Source: Apus apus
Lineage: Eukaryota > Chordata > Aves > Apodiformes > Apodidae
NCBI RefSeq assembly: GCF_020740795.1
Contig: NC_067291.1
Coordinates: 20,490,780-20,554,779 of the forward strand
Direction: 5' to 3'
Length of the DNA stretch: 64,000 bases
The notes under the pieces are model-generated. The model was not told the DNA's origin. It saw nothing but the letters and a program-made list of their open reading frames with translations, and ran no database searches. Position numbers and translations under genes: made by a program. Below are positions 44,706 to 55,150 of the stretch, one piece after another; position 1 is the stretch's first letter; each line of letters opens with the position of its first letter.

Positions 44706-45185
44706 GGTGTGCAGGGACCTCTGGAGATCATCAGTCCCACCCCCTGCTCAAGCAGGGTCACCCACAGCAGGTTGGACAGAATCATGTACAGGTGGGTTTG
44801 GAATATCTCCAGAGGAGACTCCCCAGCCCCCTCTGGGCAGCCTGTTCCCATGCCTGGCACCCTCCAAGTCAGGAAGTTTTTCCTCGTGTTCAGATGGAAT
44901 TACCTCTCACCTAGTTTGAGCCCATTGCCCCTCGTCCTGTCACCAGGCACCACTGAAAAGAGTCTGGCCCCATCCTGACACCTGCCCTGTAGGTGTTTAT
45001 AAGATCTCTTCTCGTTCTCTCTTCTCCAGGCTGAGCAGACCCAGGTCTCAGCTCTTCCTCACAAGAGACGTGCCCCAGTCCCCTCATCACCTTTGTAGCT
45101 GGACTCTCTCCCACAGCTCCCTGTCTCGTGCACTGGGAAGGAGCACAAGTGGACACAGTGCTGCAGATGGGCAGAGCTGAGTTAG
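44706..45185 (-). mobile_element. CR1 LINE fragment, second subfamily, about 480 bp
   Basis: Antisense landmarks in order: GACCTCTGGAGATCATCAG, ACAGGTGGGTTTGGAATATC, CCTCGTCCTGTCACCAGGCA, CTGAAAAGAGTCTGGCCCCA, CTTCTCCAGGCTGAGCAGAC, CACTGGGAAGGAGC. It is the longest copy of this subfamily in the window. Confidence 0.93.
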
Positions 45186-45231
45186 GTCCTGGGCTCTGTC
45201 GCCAGGTTAATCACTGGTCGGGAGCGTTAGG

Positions 45232-45285
45232 TTATGGTTGGACACTGAGATCTTGAAGGTCCTTTCCAACCAACGTGATTCAGAG
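45232..45285 (+). mobile_element. CR1 3' tip
   Basis: ATGGTTGGACACTGAGATCT, GAAGGTCCTTTCCAACCAAC and a GTGATTC remnant. It faces the preceding antisense copy. Confidence 0.7.
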
Positions 45286-45803
45286 GGATGTGGTCTCACC
45301 AGGGCAGAGCGGAGGGAGAGGAGACCCTCTTTGATCTTGAGATCAGTTTTATTCCTGGAAGGAGAGTTTGGGTATCTCTGGCCGGGGTGCCCCTGAGAAG
45401 GCAAAGGAGAGCGGCACCCACGGCCTGATGTCCCGCCAGGGCACTGAGCAAGCGGCGACATCCAGCTCGGGCAGCAATGATCTACTTGGACTTCACGAGG
45501 GAAAAGAGGAAGTTATTACAGCGAAGCTCGCAACGGGCTGGCAGAGCGACCTGCAGCCAGGAGCCTGCCAGGCCTCACCGAGAGAATTCCCACCCTTACT
45601 GAGAGAATTCCCACCCTCCTGAGAGGACCCACGCCCGGGGGGCAGGAGCGGGCTCGGGCACCACCGCTCGGGCGGGCGGCGGGGGAGCCCGTTCCCCAGC
45701 GGGAAAACGAACGCGCTGCCCCAAGAAAACGTCCCTCTACCGCACGGCTGGCGGACGGCTCGAACCAAACAGCCCGGCGGGCCCCCCGGCCCCGCCAGGC
45801 CCG

Positions 45804-45877
45804 GCTCCCGCTCCCGCTCCCGCTCCCGCTCCCGCTCCCGCTCCCGCTCCCGCTCCCGCTCCCGCTCCCGCTCCCGC
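45804..45877. repeat. (GCTCCC)n hexanucleotide repeat, about 12 units
   Basis: Uninterrupted GCTCCC units in the CpG island. On the minus strand this is GGGAGC repeated, a regular G3N3 pattern able to form G-quadruplexes. It produces spurious Gly-Ser and Arg-Glu repeat frames on the minus strand. Confidence 0.95.
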
Positions 45878-45950
45878 CCGAGGCGGCGGCGGCTCCGCCC
45901 CGCGCGCCGCCGGGGGGCGGGGCTTCGCGCAGCCAACAGGCAGCCCCCCG

Positions 45951-46320
45951 ATTGGCTGCTGGCAGCCCCGCCCCCCAACACCGCGCATCCCATTGGCCGG
46001 CCGCAGGCCCCGCCCACCAGCGCCGTTCTCGCGGGAAGCAGGGGCGGGGCGGGCAGCGCGAGGGGACCCGGCCCCGCCCCCAGCAGGGCGGCGGCGGCGG
46101 CGCCACGTCGGGGCGGGGCGGGGCTGGGGGGGGCGCGGGGCGGGGCGGGGCGGGCGGGAGCGGCCCCGCCGTGTCACCGGTGCCCCCCGCCCCGCCCCCC
46201 CCCGCCCCGCGCCTCTCCAGGCCCCGCCGGCGGCGCTGTCACGGCGCGCCGCGCGCCAGCCGCCGCGCCCTCCCATTGGTCAGCGCCTCGGGCAGGCCCC
46301 GCCCCCCGCGGTGCTATTGG
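45951..46320. promoter_or_regulatory. GLCE: Four inverted CCAAT boxes
   Basis: ATTGG at 45951-45955, 45992-45996, 46275-46279 and 46316-46320. Spacing is about 41 bp within each pair, with 283 bp between the pairs. These are potential NF-Y sites. Confidence 0.6.
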
Positions 46321-46410
46321 CGGAGCGGCGCGGGGGGCGGGGCGAGGGCGGAGCCTCCGTGCGCCCCGAGCTCCCGGCGCTGGGCCCCGCCGCGGCCAGG
46401 CCCGCGCCCG

Positions 46411-46450
46411 CAGGTACCGACCGGCCCCCGCAGGTACCGACCGGCCCCCC
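46411..46450 (+). other. GLCE: Tandemly duplicated splice-donor cassette (probable GLCE exon 1 end)
   Basis: The 20-base unit CAGGTACCGACCGGCCCCCG occurs at 46411-46430 and again, with one change at its end, at 46431-46450. Each copy supplies a donor-like CAG/GTACCG, with GT at 46414 and 46434. The first untranslated GLCE exon could end at 46413 or 46433. Confidence 0.45.
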
Positions 46451-46690
46451 GGCCCCCTGCAGCCCGCCCGGAGCCCGCCCCCCCTCCTCAGCCCCCGGCG
46501 GGCCCCGCTTCGCTCTGCGGGTCGGCGGTAACGGCGGCCTCGGGGTCTGTGAGCGGCGGGTTGTGTCATCCCGGGGCTGCTCGGGTGGGCTGGGGAGGGA
46601 GCTGGGCCTCGCCCCGTGCTGCCGGTGCCTGGCCCGGGTGGGGAGGCGTGGGGTTTCTCTCGGAGAAAAGGTGGGGGAACGGGTGGGGGT

Positions 46691-46810
46691 CCCCGGGAAT
46701 GTGGGCAGGGGGCTGCAGGGAGGGGGGCTGTGGTCCCCGGGAGTGTGGGCAGGGGGCTGCAGGGAGGGGGGCTGTGGTCCCCGGGAGTGTGGGCAGGGGG
46801 CTGCAGGGAT
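46691..46810. repeat. 44-bp tandem repeat, about 2.7 copies
   Basis: Units begin CCCCGGGA(A/G)TGTGGGCAGG at 46691, 46735 and 46779 and are almost identical. G-rich, just inside the presumed first intron. Confidence 0.9.
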
Positions 46811-49428
46811 GTGCTGTGAAGCCTTCTCTGTCTGGTGGATTCCAGCACAGCAAGTCCTGCTTGGAAAGCCTCCAATTCAAGGTGAACCAAACTCTAGAAG
46901 GAGTCATTGCACTAACAGGGCTCCCTGTCCTGATGAGACCCCCAAAGCTGCCTCCTCCTCCTTGGTGGCATCCGGGGGGGGGGTCTGTGTTCGGTCTTGG
47001 GGCGGGTGTGGAGAATACTAAGGAATTGTGCTTAATCGTGTCATGCAACCTGTGGCTGTACCTGGAACGTTGGGATACAACAAAACCAACGTGAAAGCGG
47101 TTGTGGTAACATGTTCCTCAGGCTAAACTTGGCTCAGAATATTTTCTTATTCTTCATTTTTCCCCTTTGAGCTGAAGGTTTGCCAGAGTTTGTCAGAGCA
47201 AGCTCTGGAGCTGCTCCTGTGCCAGCAAACAGCAGCTTGCCCTTTGCTGGAGTCAGTGAAGTAGCAGCCACCTGTAAACCTGTTTGTGTGCAGGGTCCGT
47301 GGGTGCTTCCAGCCAGAGCTGTGGCAGGTGGGACAAGGTAGAAGCAGCTTTGTGAGGAAGGCAGCAGCAAAGTGGGGTTTGTGCTGGAGGGGTGTGAGGG
47401 TGAGAGCAGCCACCCTCCTTCATGGCACTTAATTCAGAGAGATGTGGCCTGTGTGTGCTCCTTGTTTGTCTGCTGGAGTTCAGAGTCTCTTGAACTGTGC
47501 AAAGAGGAGAAAACCTCATCAGCGTGTTCCCTGGGAATGGGGAAACTAAAATAGCATCCGTGATGTCTGTGAGAGCTGGAATGAGTGCAGGTGAGTGCTT
47601 GGGAAATGAAGACAGAAGGTTCCAGGATCATCTTGTACTCTGGCTTCTCTCAAAACACAGCCTGCAGATCAGCTGCCATGGGGCTTGCACGTGAGGCTGG
47701 GGAAGATCTCTTGCAACCAGAGGCATTTTGGGCACTTTATATTGTAAAGCAAAGTCATGAGAACAGGACTGAGATGTGCTTATGCTGTAGTGGCAGATAA
47801 GTTAGGCTGTGTGTGGGCTGTTCTGCCTCTGCCTGTTTGGAGGAGCAAGAAGGGAGCAGGATAGCAGGATTATGCAAAGTTTTAGTCATATGTTCTCCCT
47901 TTAAGCAAGATTTACACTTTGCAAAGGCAAATACCTGCAGCTGGAGGGGATCAGTGTGTGATCTTCCAGTTCTTCCACATGATACTTGTTGGCTTGGGGG
48001 GAGTGCACCACTCAGACACAGAAAGTGGGGGTTTGGGTGGGTTTTTTTTGTTTACTATTAGGAACTTGAGCCTTTTGGCTTGTTCCATTAGGCACAGGAG
48101 TTGCCAGTAGTTAATAGTTCCTCCACTTAGAGCTGGCCAAGCAAGAAAGGTTTTTAAGCACCTTATGTGCTTCACAACGTGGCCAGTTGTAACAAGCCTT
48201 AACAACATGTAGTGTTGCTGCCCTTCTGAGGAGTTTTTTGGCACAGTTGTGAAATCTGGGTGAAATATTTCACTCTGTTTATTTAAGGGCTTTATTTTCA
48301 CTCCAGTGACTTCACCCTTCTGATACAGTTGGTGGCTGATAAATATAATTGAGGTCAAAGGCATCTCCATTATCCCGGTGCTCTCTGCCCTCCTTTTTAA
48401 AAAAGCAAACCCCTTCTTTCCATGGTAACTTCCATCACTATTTTGTCTGCCCAGCTTGTGGAATGGCTTTGGAAGACTTAGTAAGGAGATGCTGGTACTT
48501 GTCCCTCCAGGTGGGAAGCCCATTCAGGGTCCTAAGGACACCCTTAGTACACTTCAGGAGGTAATAATGTCACTGTCTGCGTTTGGGATGGTAGCTCTTT
48601 CTTTTTAAAATAATCAATAAGAGTGTCTTAAAGCACAGCCTGGGCAAAGCTGCCCCTTTTGTACCACACAGTGTGTTACACAGCTAAAAATTAGTAGGGA
48701 CCTGAAATGATTAGTATCTGGCTGGTGGCCCAGAAAGAGGGAAAGCTGGGTCTGGCAGCCTTTGACAGTAATTTTCTGTAAGACAAGTGTCCTTAGCTCT
48801 TTCATTGTCCAATTGATCCTTTAACAATAGAGCTCCCCTATGTAATGCTGAGTCTATAGTGCTACCAGGGCAGGAAAAACAAGAGGTGCAGTAAAAAGGG
48901 GGTCCTGGGGGACTGCTGCAGAGAAATGGGTAAAATGTGCCAAAACAGCCACAAAAAGCCTACCAAAGTAATGTTTGCCAGGAGTGGCAGTGGCTGCCTG
49001 CAGTACTGTTGTGACACGAGCAGGTGATGATGAAAACTGTTGCTTTGTGCTCATTTTGCCTTATGATCTGCAGAGGTTTTCTCCTTTCATGCTCTTCAGG
49101 ATCTCTGCTCCTTGGGTGAGAAATGGGAAGTAAGAATAAGTTGGATTTCACGTTTCAAGTGGTTCTCTTTCTCTGAAGGTTTAATTGAGCTGGGAGACTA
49201 ACAGGCATCTGCTTTTGGTGTGTCTTAAACTGGTTGCTTTAGTGTTTGGGTGTGTTTTTAATGAACCAGCTTTCATGTCTGAGCTGCAGTAAGAACTTAG
49301 GTGGAAAACCAGCAGAAATGGGATCTCTAAATTGACTCACTGCTTCAGCCTCGTGCCACAGACCTGACATGTCAGGAGAAGTTCCCCTTTTTACAACATT
49401 CACATGTTATGATTTTCCTCCTTTTTTT

Positions 49429-49455
49429 CCCCCCCCCCCCCCCCCCCCCCCCCCC
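49429..49455. repeat. Poly-C run (27 C)
   Basis: An uninterrupted C homopolymer after a T-rich tract. Its true length is uncertain in any assembly. Confidence 0.9.
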
Positions 49456-50719
49456 TCCCTACTAGTTCTGAAGTTCTGCAGCCCCTAAATAAAATGTTGG
49501 GAATAAACACTCACTCATATCTGGGGTTATTTGATCATGCAAGTAAACCTGGGGCCACTTGAGCTTTTCTCCAGTTACGTGGGATTTTCACTTGTCGTTT
49601 CTAGAGCAAAATGTACATTTCCTTTCCTGTCAGCTCACTGTTTCCTTGACCCCCCTCACCCCGTGACCCAGCTTTTTCTTCTGTTTTTTCACCTCCTCTC
49701 CTCTTGGCATCTGTTTTGCTTCCTCATCTTGACAGCACTGGAGAGTGGCACATCCTCTGTGGGTGAGGAGCAGGCTGCTGGGGTTTGAATCCCCCCTCCC
49801 CACCAAACTTTGTGAGCCTTGGGGCTTGCTTCTCACCTGGGTGAAGCAGGGCACGAACCCCTGGCAGGACAGAAAGACTTTGCAATAATCTAGCTAATGT
49901 TTAACTAAATTTACTTGAAAACCACACATAGCTTCTGTGCTTTAAATGTTAATATTGGATTTGAAATATTGGAGGTGACAGATAAAACGCATGGTAATAA
50001 GATCCTTCTAAAGAAGGCTCACTGCTAATTCCAGAGGAATGAGCCTTTAATTAGTGCCTTATCTCAAGTATGCCACCTTTTCTTTTTTCCTCGTTTGTTT
50101 TGCTTGTATTATTAAAGATCAGCTGGTGTCCCCTGATGTGGGATCCAATTGGCTGGAGTCACTTTATACAATCTGATTTACAGCCTCCTGATTCCACGTA
50201 GCTTGTTGATCACACAGTAAATTCTTTTGACCATGTTTTCTGGAGGAAGAATTTAATGTAGCCTAAAGTTGCAGTTTTGGAGATCATGATGTTCAGGGAA
50301 GACTCCTGTTGCTGCCCAAAGAAATGGAGACTTTGGAGCACGGAGTCTTGGCTCCTTCAGGAATTGTGTCTTTTCTGGTTCATTCTCATAAAAACCTTAA
50401 CACAGAATTTCAGCATAAATGCTAAGCAGTAAGGTTAACCACTCCAAGAAAAAACAACCCCAAGCTCCTTTGATCTTGAGCTTTAATGTGTCTCTCCTGC
50501 TGACCTTGGTACAGTTGAGAACAATAAGGTTTCTGTTCCACTGAGGTTCTTTTCAAACAGGCTTTCCATGGCAATGTTGGTTTAAGAATATGTAAAATAG
50601 AAGGTAAGGTTTTTAAACTTGAGCAAGTGTGCATGTAGTTTGGCTCCAGATGGAGAGACAGGCAGATGGTCTGGATCAAGAGGCAAAGTGCCTAACAAAG
50701 CTCAGGTGAGCAGAGGGTT

Positions 50720-50815
50720 CATAGAATCATAGAATCATAGAATCATAGGGGTTGGAAGGGACCTCGAAAGATCTTCTAGTCCAACCCCCCTGCCAGAGCA
50801 GGGTTGTCCTGTCCC
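50720..50815 (-). mobile_element. CR1 3' end with tandem tail repeats
   Basis: Starts with three or more units of the CR1 tail octamer (ATAGAATC), then GGGGTTGGAAGGGACCTCGA and TCTAGTCCAACCCCCCTGCC. The intact tail suggests a fairly recent insertion. Confidence 0.92.
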
Positions 50816-53707
50816 ACAAGGTGCAGTGTTTCTTCTCTTGAGTGTTCCCTGGAGAAGGTGCTGGTGAGGTACCAGGGTTCAGCACGTGCTCTGCCAGTGG
50901 AAGTGGAGACCCCTGTTTGCTGGGTTTAGAGCTAATGCACGGACCCATGGAAAAGCCAGGCAAGACCAGAGGTGAAGAGAGAGTGTAAAATGAGCTTGGC
51001 TTGGTAGCAGAGCCCTGATAATCTCCTACATGGCAGGAACTAGGAAGGTTAATGCTTGGTTTAGCTTCTGCACATGGCTTCTTCTCCTGCGTGGTGGAAA
51101 TTGGGAAGGATAATGCTTGATTTAGCTTCTGAAGTGGCTTCATTCATGCTTAGTGTTTTCTATTCTGCCTCTTGCCATGAAAAACGAAATTGATTCCAGA
51201 GTATTGGAACTTCAGTCCCTTGTAGGGTGCTGGTGAGTGCAGTTTAGTTTGTGTTTCAGCACAAAGCCTTCTGGAGAGGTCACTTTGATAGGAGTGTCCC
51301 CATGCTGGTCTAGCAGGGGAAATGGGGCTGTTGGTGTGTTTCTTTTCCTCTTTTTAATTGCTTTAAGGTATGCAGGAAATTCCAGAAGGTTTTGAAATGA
51401 AGCAGTTCATCACAAGCTCCTGGAGCTGGTGAGGCTGTGGGGCTTCCCTGGGAGGTGAAAACTCAGGGTCTTTATTTGTGCTTCTCAATCCTGGAGATGC
51501 CAGAGGTCCTTGTCTTCAGTCAGTGTGTCTGGTGCCTGAAAAGGCAGTTTTGTTCCTCATAAACTTTGGTTTCCATCTTGAAAGTGATGTGTTTTCCCTG
51601 TTGCCTCCTGGGTAGGGTTTTCCTGAAGCAGCATTTTTGCTGTGAACCTTCTGCAGAAAAAAAAATGAAGTCTAAGGCTGAACAGAACTAACGTCTTTTA
51701 CCAGTTATTATACTTAATGAATATTTGAGTTTCCCATAGAAACCTTCCCAACACCACCAAAAGATACCAATTAATTTCTGCAAAAAAAACCCAACAACTT
51801 GAAGAAACAGAAAAGTGGTTCCTGTTGGTCAGTGGAAAGGGACAGATGCCACCCATGTTTCTTCCCCCCTGCTGCTGTAGTGGCACCTGAGCTGGGTTGC
51901 AGGCCCTTGGTGCTATCCAGGCTGCAAAGGGAACTGGGGCAAGAAAATCAGCTTTAAATATCCATGCCCTAAAGGTGCTGTTCTTGTTGCATTCCCACAA
52001 GGGACCTGAAGCTTTGGGATCTGCAGTGCTGGGATCTCCATTCAGTTTTTGTGGTGTTTGCCACATTTTTAGCTAGAGTGGAGTTGTTCAAGTGGACCTG
52101 TTGGATATCCTTCACACTAGATTTGATGTTACTTTTGTTTCCATTCATATTTTCTCTGAAAAGCTGTTGGTGTAGGCTGGTGTTTTATGGGATGGCTGGA
52201 TACTGCTCTGACTGATAATGAGTAATGGGTGGCTGCTGGCTTCATTTTCTTTCTGATGATTTGGTTTAAGCTGCAGTTGAACAGATGCAAGCTCTAATTG
52301 CTAAATGGCTTCTTGAGCTGTTGAAGAGCATGGTTTGCAGGTGTGACTGGTTGTTGTGAGCAGGGTTAGTGAGCTGACCTGGGTGGCTTTGGTTGCCGAG
52401 TGTCTCAGGACAGAGAGATGTCCTATGTCTGCAGAAGCCTCTGTCAAATTCACATTCTTCTCTGAAACTAGGATTCTGGTTGTGGTATGGAGAAGCCTTT
52501 GAAAATACACATCTATTTTAAATTTTATTATTTTTTTATTGCTGTGCCCATGGGATTTGTTTCTGCTTTTTGATAAGGATAAAACCATTTTCTTTAGCAT
52601 AATATTGTTAAAATGTCAAGTTTGGTTTTTGGGAAGTTGACCTGTGACTTCAAGACGTATTTATTCATCAAGCTCTGCTGTTGAAAAGGAGAAGACAAAG
52701 CTGGATGCAGAAGGCTGCTGGTTATGTTGTCTTGGTTGATTTTGTTACTTTAAGAATAAGATGATGTTAACTGCAGAGTGTATCTCAAGCTGAAGGACTA
52801 ATCGGCTCTGGCCATCCCTGCTGTTTAATGTAGGCTTTCTTAAGCACCCTAAGAAGCTTTCCTGTCCTCCTAGGGCTCTTGGATGTCTCTTCCTAATGAT
52901 AAGTGTCAACAAATGAGATCAGAGCATCTTCTGCTGCAGTGAAGAAGTAATTTCCTCGGTGTGGAGAGGTTTTAGTTTGATACACTGCTTCTCCACCTGG
53001 CTGAGAAACTAAAATAGGTCACGCACTTCAGCCTGCAAAGGAGACAAACATCGTGGTGAGGCACAGTTGCCAGTGAGGTCCTCTGGTGCTCTGAGACCAT
53101 CTGGTTTGTGCTGGGAAGGAAAACACCTGTTCAGGCAGAGCTACTGGTGCTGGGAATAACTTTTCCCTGGGCTTTTGAGGCTTTTATGCTGGTTGATAAT
53201 CAAAATGTAATGTAGAGCACTAGGGTTGTTCTACAGATGGTGGAAATGAAGGATGAGGCATCTGTGGAAGGATGGGGAAGATGCTGAGTGTAATTGGAGT
53301 CGTGATTTTTTTTTTGTTAAATATATTCTTAGAGTTGGGCACCTCTACTTCATGTTAGAACTGGAGCTGAGTAGTTTTTTTCCTTGCCCATATGATGAGT
53401 TTGCACTGGAGCTGCCATGCAGAAGGTGAATTTAGATAAAACCCTGACTATATGCCAGTCCCACACGGAGATGTTGGAGATCTTCACGCTTTGTGCAGTG
53501 ACAGCCACCTTCCTCCACATCTTGGTGGGCCTGGCTGTATTTTTCATTTCTTCCAGAAAAATCTGAACTTCCCAAGAAGTTAAGCTATTGGAAAAGCTAC
53601 TTGCTTTTTGGGTAGGTGGGAGGAACAGCTTCATTCTGCTCAGCCATATGTCAGTGGGAACGTAAAGCCAGCAAGGTTTTAGAATTAGGATTTTTCTTCC
53701 CTGTAAA

Positions 53708-53900
53708 GTTGGTCAGACCCTGGCCCAGGTTGCCCAGGGAAGCTGTGGCTGCCCCATCCCTGGCAGTGTGGAAGGGCAGGTTGGATGGGGCTTGGAGCAG
53801 CCTGGGCTGCTGGGAGGTGTCCCTGCCCATGCAGGGGGTTGGGACTGGATGGGCTTTAAGGTCCCTTCTAACCCAAACTAGTCTATGATTCTATGATTTG
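53708..53900 (+). mobile_element. CR1 3' fragment
   Basis: Starts at CAGACCCTGGCCCAGG and ends with AACCCAAACTAGTCTATGAT and an octamer tail. It is paired with the inverted fragment that follows. Confidence 0.93.
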
Positions 53901-53936
53901 CAGACAGCTCGTTGTCTGCTGAGGGAAGCACTGTAT

Positions 53937-54120
53937 TTCCTCATAATGTCTCACCTAAATCTGCTCTCTTCCAGTTTTACTCCATTCTTCCTTGTCCTCT
54001 CACTAGAAGCCCTTGTCCCAAGCCCCTCCCCAGCTTTCCTGGAGCCCCTTCAGGCACTGGAAGGTGCTCTCAGGTCTCCCTGGAGCCTTCTCCAGGCTGG
54101 ACACCCCAGCTCTCTCTGTG
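53937..54120 (-). mobile_element. CR1 upstream portion, inverted
   Basis: Antisense CTCTTCCAGTTTTACTCC, CCCCTCCCCAGCTTTCCTGG, GGCACTGGAAGGTGCTCTCA and TTCTCCAGGCTGGACACCCC. Its consensus-3' edge lies close to the point where the 53708-53900 fragment begins. Confidence 0.9.
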
Positions 54121-54907
54121 GCTGAAGGTTCAAGTACCCCTGCTGTGTCTGAGCCTGCCAGCGATGCCAGCACGTCTGTGGGAGGAGACCTGGTGGGGAT
54201 GGAGGTAACTGGACCTTCACCCTGGGCGACTCAGCGAGCCCCCACAGCAGTGATTGCCAGGTTGTGCAGCAACTTGCCATGACCCCTCAGCTTGCTGAGC
54301 AGTGCCTTCACACTGCCATGGGCCCAGGGGGTGGTTTCTGGCTTGGAAGCTGGGGCGCAGTGAATCCTGGGTGGCCAAGCTAAGTAGGTCGGTTATTTTT
54401 AAGTGTTATGACTAATTTATAAATGCCATTATTTTATAGAGCTGAGGTAGATCTAAATACTCATTCTTATGCAACGGGGGTGGGGGGCTGTTTGCAACAG
54501 AGAACTGGTGCTTCACAGTAAACAAATGCTTTGCAAGGGAGGGCTGGAAGTGTTAGAGATTATTTTTAAGCTTTAAGCTTTGCGTGCCTGGAGATTTTTC
54601 TTTAACATGAAACAGTTTTAGAACAGAAAATCTTTGGTGGTATGTAATGCTTCCAAAACCCTTGGCAGATGGGTAACTTTGTTTCCAAACAACAAATACT
54701 TTAGCTGTTTAATGCCTGTTCCTCCGCGTGAGCAGCACTCTTGGAGAATGTTCATATTAAGCCTGCAGGGAATTAGATTTTTTTAAGAACTGTTTCTATT
54801 ATGTTATCAGGACAAGTGGAGAATTTTGGAAAACTTAATGCATCATGTGGGTTCATTTGTGTAATATCCCAACTAACATCACACTGGGGAAAAAAGGAGA
54901 AGTACAG

Positions 54908-55150
54908 TCATAGAATCATGGAATGATTAAGGTTGGAAGGGACCTGAAAGATCACAAAGGTCCAACCCCCTACCATGGGCAGGGACACCTCCCACCAGCC
55001 CAGGTTGCTCCAAGCCCCATCCAACCTGCCCTTCAACATTGCCAGGGATGGGGCAGCCACAGCTTCTCTGGGCCAGGATCTCACCACCCTCACAGCACAG
55101 AATTTCTTCCTAATATCTAACATAAATCTGCCCTTTTTCCACTTAAGCCT
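54908..55150 (-). mobile_element. CR1 LINE fragment
   Basis: Starts TCATAGAATCATGGAATGAT and passes through CTGCCCTTCAACATTGCCAG to CTTCCTAATATCTAACATAA. The edge beyond 55150 is unclear. Confidence 0.93.

Larger units (their letters stand above)
45640..46560 (+). promoter_or_regulatory. GLCE: CpG-island promoter, assigned to GLCE by synteny
   Basis: Extremely GC- and CpG-rich with many GC boxes (GGGGCGGGG around 46041-46050 and 46108-46165). Four inverted CCAAT boxes (ATTGG) lie at 45951, 45992, 46275 and 46316. No TATA box is seen. In amniotes GLCE (heparan sulfate glucuronyl C5-epimerase) is the next gene after NOX5 in the same orientation, and its first exons are untranslated. No GLCE coding sequence is in the window, so the assignment rests on gene order and the plus-strand donors at 46411-46450. 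Confidence 0.6.

Noticed and set aside
45516-46106. Minus-strand frames encoding long Gly-Ser or Arg-Glu repeats
   Set aside because: These are the three-frame reading of the GCTCCC hexamer tract inside a CpG island, not a protein.
45952-47094. 380-codon plus-strand frame across the CpG island
   Set aside because: Pro/Ala/Arg-rich translation of CpG-island DNA and a tandem repeat. It does not resemble GLCE or any family.
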